This document shows, in pieces, positions 34,690 through 43,643 of a stretch of 64,000 bases of DNA. Positions within the stretch are counted from its first letter, which is position 1, and the number at the start of each line of letters is the position of its first letter. The position numbers and the translations under genes were made by a program. A model generated the notes under the pieces. The model did no database searches and was not told the DNA's origin. It was given only the letters and a program-made list of their open reading frames with translations. Source of the stretch: Chlamydiales bacterium (GTDB taxonomy: Bacteria; Chlamydiota; Chlamydiia; Chlamydiales; Criblamydiaceae); the NCBI GenBank assembly GCA_024233575.1, contig JACKPN010000008.1:1-64000 (forward strand). The letters are read 5' to 3'.

Positions 34690-36585
34690 ATGACAACAGC
34701 ACCAATATGCGCAACCACTCCCAATAGCGCAGCAGCGAAAAGTGATGAAGACATTGTCAGAGAGAATATCGAGAAAGAACTGCAAAAAGGCAATTTAAAG
34801 GGCCGTGCTGCAACCAATGAAACACAATTGAAAACATTGGATACAACTCGTCAAATGCTCGAGAAATTCCCAGCCGTCGTCAACGACAGCGCATTTTTAG
34901 ATAACACCCGTAATCCAACTGCGATGAAGCAATGTCTCACGACTAAAAAACTGGTCTCTTTATCCCCTGCAGAACAGAAAAAACAGCTTCAAGAGTCAGA
35001 AAAAAAGGTATCAGACCTACAAGAAGAGGTTAATAAGTTGAGCCAAAGCAAGGCGGAACTTTCAGGTAAGTTGCAAAGCATCGAAGTCGAACATACAGCA
35101 ATGATGGAGACTATCAAAAAAACCAAAAAGCATTTCGAGAAATATAAGAGCGGCTTTACTGCTCTTGATAATCTAGTCCGCCCGTTAGTTGAAAATCATG
35201 GCGCTGCATTAAAGCAGCTTAATTCTGTTCGAGAGTCTCTAGGCTTTCCAGTTCCAGAAAGCAAGCCGGTTGTCAGCGACAGCGATATTTCAACGATTCG
35301 TAAAAACTGTAAAGAGCTGCTGAATAAAGCAAGTGGCTTACTAGGCACTCTTAAAATTGACCTGTTTTCGCCTGGTAATATAGCCCTTGATCAACATACT
35401 GAAAGTTTAGATACGCTCAACGAGCTTAATACCCTTAAAAACGAGTTCAAGTCAAAGGTAAGCGATTGTTTTGAAAATCTCCTTGAGAGCTATCTCACAC
35501 ATTCCAGACCTCTTTTATCCGAAGAAGAACTGAAAACTGCTGCTCTACATCATGGCGAGTCATTTGAACAAGCCAAGTTCAACCAAGAAAAAACTGTCAA
35601 AGAGAATAAACAGCGTCTTGTTGACTTGGAATACATCTACGAGAATTGGAATGATGCCATTTCATCACTGTCTAAATGTTACACTATACTCAGAGCAGTC
35701 TACGCTGCAATTCCAGGCCAAGACAGCTCAATAATCAGTAATGATCTAAAGCACGATTATGATCGTATTCAAGGAAATGATAGCCTAGAGCTATCTCTTG
35801 AGAATTCTCATATTAAAAACACATGGGAGACCGTTGTAAAATACCACAAAAGTAAATTGTCGACACTCAGTGAAGAAGCACTAACCTTCTATAACTCGGA
35901 GAGAACCACTCGCAGAGGTTGGACAAAACAGTTTTGGGAAGGACTCAAAAAATCCGATCCGCAATGGGAAAAGTACGTAGAAGAATTCAATCTCATCGAT
36001 ACTAGAGAGGGGTTTGTTTACAACAACCACTCCGTACAGGCAAGACGCTCTGTATTAACCTTGAGGAAGGTAATCGAATTCCTAGAAAAGCAAATCACGG
36101 CAAAAACCATCAAGCTTGATCTTCAGGTCAATGAAGAGGTTTACCAAGCGAGTGTTAATTTTTCAACCAGCGACACAGAGCTGTATAAGAAAGAAATTAA
36201 CGCATTAAAAAACACTCTTTGCGCAGAGCATAAACAAGAAATCAAGATGCTGACAGAAAAAGTGAATGAGCTTAAAGAGTTCCTTAACACACAAGAGAAA
36301 AACTATAAACGCCTAGATGACAAAGAGGGTTGGGAAGGTGTTGTCCCTGAGCGATGCTTTGGTATTCTTGTCAAAAAAGGGTTCGCAGGAAAATGGGAGC
36401 CTTATCATATTCCAGTAAATTACGTCTCAACCACCATTTCCTACATACCTTCACCTGTGAAGACATCAGGAAAGAGCTTGCTGACGGAACAGATGATGTC
36501 CGATATCAAGGACGAGGTGATCAACCCGTTCTCTAATGAAACTCAAGTCTGCGATCCGGACTACCAAAAACCTGACGAAACCTAG
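34690..36585 (+). CDS. large coiled-coil protein of unknown function
   Basis: This 631-residue protein has no recognised enzymatic domain, signal peptide or membrane helix. Strong coiled coils lie at about 95-155 (EKKVSDLQEEVNKLSQSKAE) and about 500-550. The middle is helical with a few aromatic motifs. It begins with MTTAPICATTP, a Ser/Thr-poor, weakly charged start that could act as a type III secretion signal, but this cannot be told by eye. It has its own strong ribosome site (AAGGAGG) and a terminator, so it is an independent unit. A cytosolic structural protein or a secreted effector are both possible. Confidence 0.7.
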   Translation: MTTAPICATTPNSAAAKSDEDIVRENIEKELQKGNLKGRAATNETQLKTLDTTRQMLEKFPAVVNDSAFLDNTRNPTAMKQCLTTKKLVSLSPAEQKKQLQESEKKVSDLQEEVNKLSQSKAELSGKLQSIEVEHTAMMETIKKTKKHFEKYKSGFTALDNLVRPLVENHGAALKQLNSVRESLGFPVPESKPVVSDSDISTIRKNCKELLNKASGLLGTLKIDLFSPGNIALDQHTESLDTLNELNTLKNEFKSKVSDCFENLLESYLTHSRPLLSEEELKTAALHHGESFEQAKFNQEKTVKENKQRLVDLEYIYENWNDAISSLSKCYTILRAVYAAIPGQDSSIISNDLKHDYDRIQGNDSLELSLENSHIKNTWETVVKYHKSKLSTLSEEALTFYNSERTTRRGWTKQFWEGLKKSDPQWEKYVEEFNLIDTREGFVYNNHSVQARRSVLTLRKVIEFLEKQITAKTIKLDLQVNEEVYQASVNFSTSDTELYKKEINALKNTLCAEHKQEIKMLTEKVNELKEFLNTQEKNYKRLDDKEGWEGVVPERCFGILVKKGFAGKWEPYHIPVNYVSTTISYIPSPVKTSGKSLLTEQMMSDIKDEVINPFSNETQVCDPDYQKPDET

Positions 36586-36598
36586 TCTCTTTATACAA

Positions 36599-36630
36599 AC
36601 GCAGCGCTCTCAGGGGTGCTGCGTTTTTTT
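36599..36630 (+). terminator. rho-independent terminator after the coiled-coil gene
   Basis: ACGCAGC (36599-36605) pairs with GCTGCGT (36618-36624), and seven T residues follow. The stop codon of the opposite-strand DUF2937 gene lies inside the loop region (36610-36612). Confidence 0.85.
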
Positions 36631-37164
36631 CGTTTGATTTTCTAAATGCTTTCGATGTCCATTCGTGACAGCATGATAAATATACCTGCAAAAACGCGCA
36701 GATACGTTATAGAAGGCAAAGCCTGCAATGACGCCGATCAGTGCATAAATTAATCCTTCGAAGGTAAAAGGAATAGTCCAAGTATAGTCCGATGCGGTAT
36801 CTGCAGCGATTTGCCTGTCCAGATGATAGAGGAAGACAAAAGGTTTTGTCCAGACTGTAGAATCATGCAAAGCAACGAGAGAGCGGGTCATCTCATTCAA
36901 CCTTTCCACCATCGACTGGATAAACTCCCCTTGCGAGACAACGTCGGCATCTTGGACTTTCAGAAATTTTTGGATCAATTGATCCAAGGATTTCCCTGAG
37001 TGCGAAGCGTTTTCTTTAAGTAGGCCGACCTGATGGCGTAATTCATTAACGTGGCCGGCGAGCTGATGCTGATACTGCATGACATAGGAAGGAAATTGCG
37101 CAAAAATTAGGGCTCCGACAACAGCACAGACCCTATCAACAATATTAGCTAGCCAATTCAGCAT
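36610..37164 (-). CDS. DUF2937-like membrane protein
   Basis: The 184-residue protein has one membrane helix at each end (about 10-28 and 131-155) with a coiled periplasmic or cytosolic middle. The N-terminal motif VDRVCAVVGALIFAQFPSYV followed by QYQHQLAGHVNELRHQV is that of the DUF2937 family, which has no known function. It is the last gene of a minus-strand group and converges on the coiled-coil gene, with its stop inside that gene's terminator. Confidence 0.7.
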   Translation of the reverse strand: MLNWLANIVDRVCAVVGALIFAQFPSYVMQYQHQLAGHVNELRHQVGLLKENASHSGKSLDQLIQKFLKVQDADVVSQGEFIQSMVERLNEMTRSLVALHDSTVWTKPFVFLYHLDRQIAADTASDYTWTIPFTFEGLIYALIGVIAGFAFYNVSARFCRYIYHAVTNGHRKHLENQTKKTQHP

Positions 37165-37175
37165 GACAACCTCTT

Positions 37176-37213
37176 AAAAAAAAGCCCTTCTACATATCAT
37201 TATGCAGAAGGGC
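37176..37213 (-). terminator. rho-independent terminator after the exported paralogue at 37.2 kb
   Basis: On the minus strand GCCCTTCT (37213-37206) pairs with AGAAGGGC (37191-37184), with further pairs inside, followed by eight T residues (37183-37176). It ends transcription coming from the 216-residue exported-protein gene and separates it from the DUF2937 gene. Confidence 0.88.
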
Positions 37214-37241
37214 GTAGCTGGGATCTAGCGTTTTCTCTAAC

Positions 37242-37892
37242 TTATTGACTGAAAGGATGTGTAGTTTCCTCTTCATCGTCGGTATCGGAGAAATCTTCGG
37301 TATCGCTATTGTCTGGTTCGGTTTCGGATTCATCAACATCAACGTCCTCTTCACCGCCACCTTCGTTGCTTTCTTCAACCATCATTGCTGTATAGCTGCC
37401 ATCGTTACGAGTATCTCCGCGTGACTGAATCTTAAAGGCGCTGTCAACAGCGTTTTGGTTCATCTCCATGCATTTTTGGAAACGCTCAGCCTTAAGGTAT
37501 TGGATCTGATCGAGCATCGATTGTATCTCAGCATCTTCAGTAACGCCATGATTGCGCATGACTTCAGCAAAAATTTCGAAGAGCGTCTCTCTAAAAAGCT
37601 GGACAGCTTGAGGACGATATTTAGCATCAGTTAAAGGATTGGGATCCATCGCTGCAGCTTTTTCTTCGACCATGGACACAACCTGACGGTCTTTCGACAT
37701 TAAAGCTTGGTTGATCGCAGCCCATTCGCTTTCAGGAACATCATTATCCTTAAGAACTTGCACGAGAAAAGGCTCGGGGAAGTAAGCTAATAGCAATTCT
37801 TTTGAGCACTCGTCGACCATAGCGGCGGAAAGCGAAGTTGATACGATGAGGCTCAAGGCAACCCCCGTGAGAAGTTTCTTTATCGACAGCAT
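37242..37892 (-). CDS. exported protein, paralogue A
   Basis: The 216-residue product starts with a signal peptide (MLSIKKLLTGVALSLIVSTS) and is mostly helical. The tail is extremely acidic, rich in Asp/Glu (about 170-210). The core shares the pattern MxPNP-(8-12)-A-x-x-L-x-x-x-x-x-E-x-F-A-x-x-M-R-N with the neighbouring gene at 37939-38517. An open frame extends 60 residues further upstream, but AGGAGA seven bases before 37892 and the signal peptide fix this start. It is probably periplasmic or secreted. No known family is recognised. Confidence 0.75.
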   Translation of the reverse strand: MLSIKKLLTGVALSLIVSTSLSAAMVDECSKELLLAYFPEPFLVQVLKDNDVPESEWAAINQALMSKDRQVVSMVEEKAAAMDPNPLTDAKYRPQAVQLFRETLFEIFAEVMRNHGVTEDAEIQSMLDQIQYLKAERFQKCMEMNQNAVDSAFKIQSRGDTRNDGSYTAMMVEESNEGGGEEDVDVDESETEPDNSDTEDFSDTDDEEETTHPFSQ

Positions 37893-37938
37893 TGTTGTTC
37901 TCCTAAAAGGTTCATGTCTTTTAAGCATCCTAAGCGAT

Positions 37939-38517
37939 TCAATTATTTTTTTGGTATGCATTTTTTGGCACGACGATGTCCTGCTCTTTGATGAGCTTGC
38001 CGTCAACCTCATCGATAACGGTATTGGCTTTCTGTTCTTCCTCTTGCTGTACCTTTTGTTCCTCTTTCTCACGCAGATACGGCGTAATGAAGCAGGCCTC
38101 TAGCTCATTAACCTGATTGCTCCAGATATAATTGAACATATCATTGATATCGTCCTGATTTAGAATCCCTTGATTAACTAAATCGTTATTGCGCATCGTA
38201 TCGGCAAACACTTCGTATAAGACGTCCATCAATAACTTTTGCGCAGCTGTAGGGTCGAAAGGATTTTGGATCGGATTGGGATTCATTTTTCTTGCTCTGC
38301 TGCGGACAATGCGGGGAACTTGCCGTGCATTTTGCCGTAGGTCGAGAAGGATCGGCGCCCATTGGCTTTGGTATACCCCGTGCATGTTGAGTGCTTGTGT
38401 GACCAGGCGCGTATTGAAGAAGCCTGTTTCCAGCCTACGGAAGCAGGAGGGGCTGTCATCATAAGCAAACAAGGAAACGTTTATGGCAATGAAAGCCGCT
38501 ATCAGTACTTTCCTCAT
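37939..38517 (-). CDS. exported protein, paralogue B
   Basis: The 192-residue product has a signal peptide (RKVLIAAFIAINVSLFA), a helical core and a Lys/Glu/Gln-rich tail. KMNPNPIQNPFDP and LLMDVLYEVFADTMRNN align with MDPNPLTDAKYRP and LFRETLFEIFAEVMRNH in the adjacent gene, so the two are tandem duplicates that have diverged, especially in their tails. Its ribosome site GGAGG is followed directly by the complement CCTCC before the ATG, making a short palindrome. Function is unknown; a pair of secreted or periplasmic partner proteins is plausible. Confidence 0.75.
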   Translation of the reverse strand: MRKVLIAAFIAINVSLFAYDDSPSCFRRLETGFFNTRLVTQALNMHGVYQSQWAPILLDLRQNARQVPRIVRSRARKMNPNPIQNPFDPTAAQKLLMDVLYEVFADTMRNNDLVNQGILNQDDINDMFNYIWSNQVNELEACFITPYLREKEEQKVQQEEEQKANTVIDEVDGKLIKEQDIVVPKNAYQKNN

Positions 38518-38528
38518 GGAGGACCTCC
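38518..38528 (-). promoter_or_regulatory. ribosome site in a short palindrome
   Basis: On the minus strand GGAGG-T-CCTCC lies immediately before the ATG at 38517. The Shine-Dalgarno bases can pair with the bases between them and the start, in the same or another message. This may lower translation or serve as a protein site; it may also be chance. Confidence 0.3.
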
Positions 38529-38612
38529 AAAAAAAGTATATATACCCTACCTGTTTTTTTCTTTCCTCATTTCTTAATGTCCGATAAACTTTTTCTAAAA
38601 TGAGGAGGAGAT

Positions 38613-39509
38613 ATGCTGATAGACGGTAAAAAAATTGCCGAGGAGTTACAAGAAGAGTATCGCCAAGCGGTCAACGCAGTTACAGGACGGCGGCCCTGCC
38701 TTACAGTCATCCTCGTTGGCGACGACCCCGCGTCGCATGTGTATGTAGGGAGCAAGGCGCGAGCATGCGAAAAGGTCGGAATTATCTCAAAACGGATCGA
38801 TCTGCACGAAAGCGTTTCCGAAGAGGCGCTGCTTCGGGAAATCGACCGTCTCAATGACGATGCCGATGTCGACGGCATCCTGGTGCAACTTCCTCTTCCC
38901 AAGCATATCAATGAGAATAGCGTCATCCACCGCATTGACCCCAGCAAAGATGTCGACGGCTTCCACCCGGTAAACATGGGCAAGCTATTCGCCGGCGAAA
39001 ATGACGGTTTTGTTTCTTGCACTCCTTTGGGCGTCATGGTTTTGTTGGAGCGAAGCGGCATCACTATCGAAGGGAAACATGCCGTGATCGTGGGACGTAG
39101 CAACATTGTTGGCAAACCGATGGCTGCTTTGCTGTTGCGCCGTGGCAAGCTTGGTAATGCTACGGTAACGATTGCTCATAGCCATACTGCTAATCTCGGT
39201 GAAGTGTGTCGTCAAGGCGACCTCGTCATTGCCGCTATCGGCAAACCGCAGATGATCACAGCTGATATGGTCAAAGCAGGGGCTGTGGTAATTGACGTCG
39301 GTATTAACCGCATCGATGATCCTACGCGCGAGCGAGGCTACCGCCTTGTCGGCGACGTTGATTTCGATGGTGTAAAAGATAAGTGCAGCTTCATCACCCC
39401 TGTGCCGAAAGGCGTTGGACCGATGACGATTACCATGCTGCTTCATAATACTTTAAAAAGCTATCGCCGCAGGTTTCCTTCATGCATAGGTTCATTCCGC
39501 TCCTATTAA
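38613..39509 (+). CDS. folD: methylenetetrahydrofolate dehydrogenase/cyclohydrolase
   Basis: FolD interconverts 5,10-methylene- and 10-formyl-tetrahydrofolate using NADP. The 298-residue protein has DDPASHVYVGSKARACEKVG with the catalytic lysine near 46, DGILVQLPLP, DPSKDVDGFHP and the Rossmann part VIVGRSNIVGKPMA. It ends with PKGVGPMTITMLLHNT as expected, plus a short extra tail. The tail overlaps the start of apbE by 28 bases. I recall folD and apbE being neighbours in Chlamydia as well, near dnaN and recF. Confidence 0.95.
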   Translation: MLIDGKKIAEELQEEYRQAVNAVTGRRPCLTVILVGDDPASHVYVGSKARACEKVGIISKRIDLHESVSEEALLREIDRLNDDADVDGILVQLPLPKHINENSVIHRIDPSKDVDGFHPVNMGKLFAGENDGFVSCTPLGVMVLLERSGITIEGKHAVIVGRSNIVGKPMAALLLRRGKLGNATVTIAHSHTANLGEVCRQGDLVIAAIGKPQMITADMVKAGAVVIDVGINRIDDPTRERGYRLVGDVDFDGVKDKCSFITPVPKGVGPMTITMLLHNTLKSYRRRFPSCIGSFRSY

Positions 39510-40474
39510 TTCTTCTGTCCTCTTGCGCTAGAGAAAAGCCAGCCCCGGAGAGTTTTACTGGGTTGGCGATGACCATGCCTTATCATGTAATGACTGCCGC
39601 TGCACCAACCGAACGCGATAAGATCAAGGAGATCATCGCTTTCACGTTTGCCACGATCAACGCAACCTACAATAAGTGGAATCCTGATTCCGAGCTATCT
39701 ATGATCAACAAGGCGCCAGCAAAACAAACGCTGGTTCTTTCCCCTGCTTTAGAGTCTTTCCTTCATGCAACAGACAGCATGGTCACGATCAGTAATGGGC
39801 GTTTTGATCCGACGATAGAAACCATCCAGGGAATTTGGAAGGAATCGTTACAAAAGGGCGAGCTCCCTAGAATTCCTGCCCGGCTAATTGCCGCAGTTGG
39901 TTGGAATACGTTAACAATTAATCAAGGCAGTATAACGAAAGAACATCACGAAACGCAGATTGACCTGGGGGGGATAGCAAAAGGGCTGTGCGTCGACTTT
40001 ATGATCGAAAGTTTAAATGCTGCGGGCTTCCCCAATTGTTACGTGGAATGGGGCGGAGAGATTCGCACATCAGGCATGCATCCCGCCGGACGTCCTTGGA
40101 AAGTTGCGATCAGCAAACCCGGTAGCAATAGCGGCGAGACCATTGCTGAGCTAGAGCTTAAAGATCAGGCCATCGCAACAAGCGGAGATTATTTTCAGCA
40201 ATGGCGCGTGGGCGATGAGATTTACTTCCATATCATCAACCCGGTGACTTGCATGCCTCTTAAGGCTGAGGAAGGGTCAATCTGCAGCGCGACCGTCGTT
40301 GCTCCCACATGCGCTATCGCTGATGCCCTTGCTACAACGGCGATGCTCTTTCCCTGTTTCGACGAAGCAAAACAATGGGCTGTTGAGGTGCAAGAGAAAC
40401 ATCCTGAGGTAAGCTTCTGGCTCGTCAGGAGGGAGCATCCCCGCGATCCAGAGCCTTCTGCGCCTGTTCTTTGA
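39482..40474 (+). CDS. apbE: FAD:protein FMN transferase (ApbE), lipoprotein
   Basis: ApbE attaches FMN covalently to a threonine of redox proteins such as the sodium-pumping NADH:quinone reductase subunits. The 330-residue protein has a signal sequence with lipobox LSSC at residues 12-15, then IDLGGIAKGLCVDFM near 160, TSGDYFQQW near 228 and FHIINPVT near 250, with the metal- and FAD-binding pattern of the family. It overlaps folD at the start and converges with the LcrH-like gene, overlapping it by 50 bases at the 3' end. Confidence 0.9.
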   Translation: MHRFIPLLLILLSSCAREKPAPESFTGLAMTMPYHVMTAAAPTERDKIKEIIAFTFATINATYNKWNPDSELSMINKAPAKQTLVLSPALESFLHATDSMVTISNGRFDPTIETIQGIWKESLQKGELPRIPARLIAAVGWNTLTINQGSITKEHHETQIDLGGIAKGLCVDFMIESLNAAGFPNCYVEWGGEIRTSGMHPAGRPWKVAISKPGSNSGETIAELELKDQAIATSGDYFQQWRVGDEIYFHIINPVTCMPLKAEEGSICSATVVAPTCAIADALATTAMLFPCFDEAKQWAVEVQEKHPEVSFWLVRREHPRDPEPSAPVL

Positions 40475-40928
40475 TTATCTGGAATTCCTGCTGCTCGTCG
40501 GCATATTTAACTGCCATCTCGAAAGAAAGGCGTGCATTATCCTCATCGAGGATCGCTTGGTAACAGTTGCCGATATGATAGTGGACAAGAGGATTTTGCG
40601 GTTGATTGATGAGAACCATGGTATATGCCAACAACGCTCCATGATATTCCCCTAGCAGTTGCTCAGTCATGCCCAACCCTAGCCAATACTGACTTGTGTT
40701 CGGGTCTAATGCTGTCAGGAAAGTGAAGGCCTCGCTAGCTTTTTCATAGTTTTGCTCGTAGAAATAGGTCTCTGCAGCTTGGGAGAATACTTCCATCCTT
40801 CGATCGTTATAGCCCAGGATCTCCATCAGCGATTTACCCTCTCTTATTTGCTCTTTGAGCAGATCTGGATCCTTAATTTTCTCTAGGGCATCCTCCGGAA
40901 TGTGAAACTCTTCCAAATTCTCCATCAT
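40425..40928 (-). CDS. LcrH/SycD-like type III secretion chaperone
   Basis: The 167-residue protein consists of a leader helix and about three TPR units, with QAAETYFYEQNYEKASEAF, NTSQYWLGLGMTEQLLGEY and NPLVHYHIGNCYQAILDED. This is the conserved order of class II type III chaperones (SycD/LcrH, Chlamydia Scc2/Scc3), which hold translocator proteins before export. The early GKSLMEILGY is also typical. No translocator gene is adjacent, although class II chaperones often lie near their substrates. A general TPR protein is the alternative. Confidence 0.72.
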   Translation of the reverse strand: MMENLEEFHIPEDALEKIKDPDLLKEQIREGKSLMEILGYNDRRMEVFSQAAETYFYEQNYEKASEAFTFLTALDPNTSQYWLGLGMTEQLLGEYHGALLAYTMVLINQPQNPLVHYHIGNCYQAILDEDNARLSFEMAVKYADEQQEFQIIKEQAQKALDRGDAPS

Positions 40929-41180
40929 ATCATCCTTTTTAGGTTATTAAAGGTGATATTATATCAAATTTATTATTTAGTTTTTATAAAGATGTATTAA
41001 ATATTTTATTTAAAACAGAATCGTTGATAAGATATTGCTTCTAATAGATGAGTCAATTACAATTTAATCTAGTGATTCAATGAATTGTGCTAATCGGTAC
41101 TAACGACGTCTCCTAACGCTTGAAAATCACCGGTATCAAGACCCGCCATCATGAGGTCTAATAAGTAGGAGGTCTTTCCC
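40929..41180. other. AT-rich divergent intergenic region
   Basis: These 252 bases are AT-rich in the first half and should carry the promoters of the divergent chaperone and winged-helix-like genes. AGGAGG precedes the ATG at 41181. I saw no other structure. Confidence 0.5.
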
Positions 41181-42599
41181 ATGCAAACGGCGCAAAGTCG
41201 TAAGAACAAAATTCTGTTGTCGGACTATGATTATGAAAGCGATATCAAATATCGTCTGGTGATGGAAAAACTATCCCCGTTCCAGATCGAGGTTTTGCAT
41301 GAGGTATTAGACAACTCGTTAAAGTTCAAGGTTTCTGATATTTCCGACTTCCTCGAAGTCGATAAAGAAGATGTGCTCCCAGTTCTTGATCTTCTTGCCG
41401 AAACGAAACTGCTTGTTCGCGACGGAGAACAGATCATTGTTAATAAGGACAAGCGACGCTATTTCTTTTCACAAATCAACCGATTTGGCGGAACGACGGA
41501 CTTGGAATTTTTTCAGGGCCTTCTGAATCAGGTACCGATCCATGTACTTCCGGTTTGGTACTCTGTTCCACGCACTTCAGACGACATCTTCGGCTCGATA
41601 GTTGAACGTCATCTTGAAACTCCTCGTATCTACGAAAGATATTTAAATGAACTTTCCTTCGAAGATGAAACTTTAACAAGCATTGCGCAGGACGTCTTTG
41701 ACGCTTCAGACTTAGAAATAAGTATTGAAGAGTTGATGGAGAAATATCAGTTATCCCGCGAAGCGCTGGAAGAATATCTGATTGAGTTAGAGTATAACCT
41801 TGTTTGCTGCGTGCGTTATGAGCGCGATGGAGATGGTTGGCGCGGTGTTACTACCCCATTTCAAGAGTGGCGTGATTTTCTTAAGTTCCAAAATGATCAT
41901 GCCCCGGTCGCGTTGACAGAAGAAGAGGCGGATTCATTACTGCGCAAGCATGTCGACGACTTCGGTTTCATTAGAGATGTCAACGAAATCATCACTCTTT
42001 TGGAGCAGGGTCCGGTAAATATGGTTGAGCGTGAAGGCAAGCTATGCATTGGCGATCCTGCTGTAAAAACGTTAATCCAGAAGCATGTTCCCGAGCAGTT
42101 CCTTTGCGACCATTTGTGCAACATCACCTTTATTTTAAAACTTCTCAACATTGTGGAGTTTATTGATGGCAAATGCCATATCCGCCCAGAATCTGCCGAA
42201 CAGTGGAAGGAAAAGCCTATTCAAGAGCAGGCGATGACCGTATATTTATACTCTCTGAATCATTACCGCGACCTTCATGGCGACGACGGCTTTACTGACC
42301 GTGACATCCGCGAGATCGAGAAGTCGTTAAAACGCGTATTGTACTCTGGATGGGTGTATATCGATGACTTCATTAAAGGGATGACTGCACCGATCAAAAC
42401 ATCGGAAGCCGTTGCATTGAATAAGAAAGGGAAACATTGGCATTATACGATTCCGCAGTATACTCAGGAAGAAAAAGCATTTATCATTAAGACCCTTGTT
42501 AATAGACTCTTTAACGCAGGCATGGTAGCCGTTGGTCTTTACCAAAACCGTTATTGCTTTATCGTGACGCCGTTTGGCAGGATGTCCTTAGGAGATTAA
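41181..42599 (+). CDS. winged-helix-like protein beside recF
   Basis: The 472-residue protein has no signal or membrane segment. Several stretches look like winged helices, for example LSPFQIEVLHEVLDNSLKFK with ISDFLEVDKEDVLPVLDLL near 32-75, and LEISIEELMEKYQLSREALE near 178. The C-terminal part is reminiscent of helicase-associated domains of the XPB type, but I cannot name a family. It may be a DNA-binding regulator or repair-associated factor. Its end overlaps the opposite recF by 41 bases. Strong ribosome site AGGAGG. Confidence 0.65.
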   Translation: MQTAQSRKNKILLSDYDYESDIKYRLVMEKLSPFQIEVLHEVLDNSLKFKVSDISDFLEVDKEDVLPVLDLLAETKLLVRDGEQIIVNKDKRRYFFSQINRFGGTTDLEFFQGLLNQVPIHVLPVWYSVPRTSDDIFGSIVERHLETPRIYERYLNELSFEDETLTSIAQDVFDASDLEISIEELMEKYQLSREALEEYLIELEYNLVCCVRYERDGDGWRGVTTPFQEWRDFLKFQNDHAPVALTEEEADSLLRKHVDDFGFIRDVNEIITLLEQGPVNMVEREGKLCIGDPAVKTLIQKHVPEQFLCDHLCNITFILKLLNIVEFIDGKCHIRPESAEQWKEKPIQEQAMTVYLYSLNHYRDLHGDDGFTDRDIREIEKSLKRVLYSGWVYIDDFIKGMTAPIKTSEAVALNKKGKHWHYTIPQYTQEEKAFIIKTLVNRLFNAGMVAVGLYQNRYCFIVTPFGRMSLGD

Positions 42600-43635
42600 C
42601 GTTCGGCAAGTTCAACTGCTCATCTGTTGCTGTCAGAATTACTTGTTGGAAGTTGGACAAATGATTGAGGAAATGCTCCTTTCTTCGCTTGTCCAGCCCC
42701 ATGCCAATATCGTCGACAAGCATAATCGGGTTAATGCCGATCTGCTGTTTCATCCGTTCCCACTCCGATAATTTTAATGCCGCAACGACGCTTCTTTGCT
42801 GTCCTTCACTGGCATAGTGGCGTGCCTCTTTTCCGTTGATGGTGATCATGAGGTCATCTTTATGCGGACCGGTAAGCGTTGTTCCGATCTCGCTCTCCCT
42901 GCCACGCAAACGTAAAAACCGCTCTTGATGATATTCCATGATCGCCTGTTCAGAATTCAGCTGCGCCGCCGAAGACTTATACTCGAGGGACAATTCTTCA
43001 TCGGCGCCAGTAAGCGCGCGGTAGCGGTTGCGAGCCATCTTCGCAAGCTCTTCAATCGCCTCTATCCTGCGATAGATCAGATAACCGGCCGCGCGCGCCA
43101 TCTCCGTTTCCCATAGGGCAATTGTAGCAAAGTCTTTTGATTTTAGCTGGACGTTGCGGTGACGCATCGCTCTGTAATAGCGGGATAGATAATGTACATA
43201 AAGCGGGTCGACCTGGACAAGCTGCAAGTCAAGGTATTGCCGCCGTACTTGTGGCGCGCCTTTGACGAGCGCCGCATGGTCAGGGCTGAATACTGTAGCA
43301 TGGATGATTCCCAAAAGATGCGATGTCGATTGAAATTCTGTGCTATTATGCGTGAAGCGGCGCCGTTTTGCATCAAATGCTATTTTCAATATTTGGTCGA
43401 TGCCATGCTTGACGAAAGTAAGCTCTAAATAGGCATATTCTGCGCCGTGCCTGATTAATTCCGTGGTATGCGACGTGCGAAAACTGCGCGCCGTCGTCAG
43501 ATAGTGAACAGCTTCAAGGATAGAAGTCTTACCGCAAGCATTAGGACCGGCAATCAGGTTGACGCCATCGTTAAATTCCAGACAATGATCATCATAGCCG
43601 CGAAAGTTCTTAAGACGTAGACGGCGTAGCAGCAT
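42559..43635 (-). CDS. recF: DNA replication and repair protein RecF
   Basis: RecF is an SMC-like ATPase that helps load RecA on gapped DNA. The 358-residue protein has the start LRRLRLKNFRGYDDHCLEF, Walker A GPNACGKTS, EGQQRSVVAALKLSE near 280 (signature) and the Walker B-like MLVDDIGMGLD. Length is normal. It follows dnaN by eight bases, the classical dnaN-recF order. Confidence 0.95.
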   Translation of the reverse strand: MLLRRLRLKNFRGYDDHCLEFNDGVNLIAGPNACGKTSILEAVHYLTTARSFRTSHTTELIRHGAEYAYLELTFVKHGIDQILKIAFDAKRRRFTHNSTEFQSTSHLLGIIHATVFSPDHAALVKGAPQVRRQYLDLQLVQVDPLYVHYLSRYYRAMRHRNVQLKSKDFATIALWETEMARAAGYLIYRRIEAIEELAKMARNRYRALTGADEELSLEYKSSAAQLNSEQAIMEYHQERFLRLRGRESEIGTTLTGPHKDDLMITINGKEARHYASEGQQRSVVAALKLSEWERMKQQIGINPIMLVDDIGMGLDKRRKEHFLNHLSNFQQVILTATDEQLNLPNVNLLRTSCQTASR

Positions 43636-43643
43636 ACCACGTC

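Noticed and set aside
37893..38072. 60-residue N-terminal extension of exported paralogue A
   Set aside because: The extension is Lys/Arg/Ser-rich and overlaps the neighbour gene; the signal peptide and ribosome site place the start at 37892.
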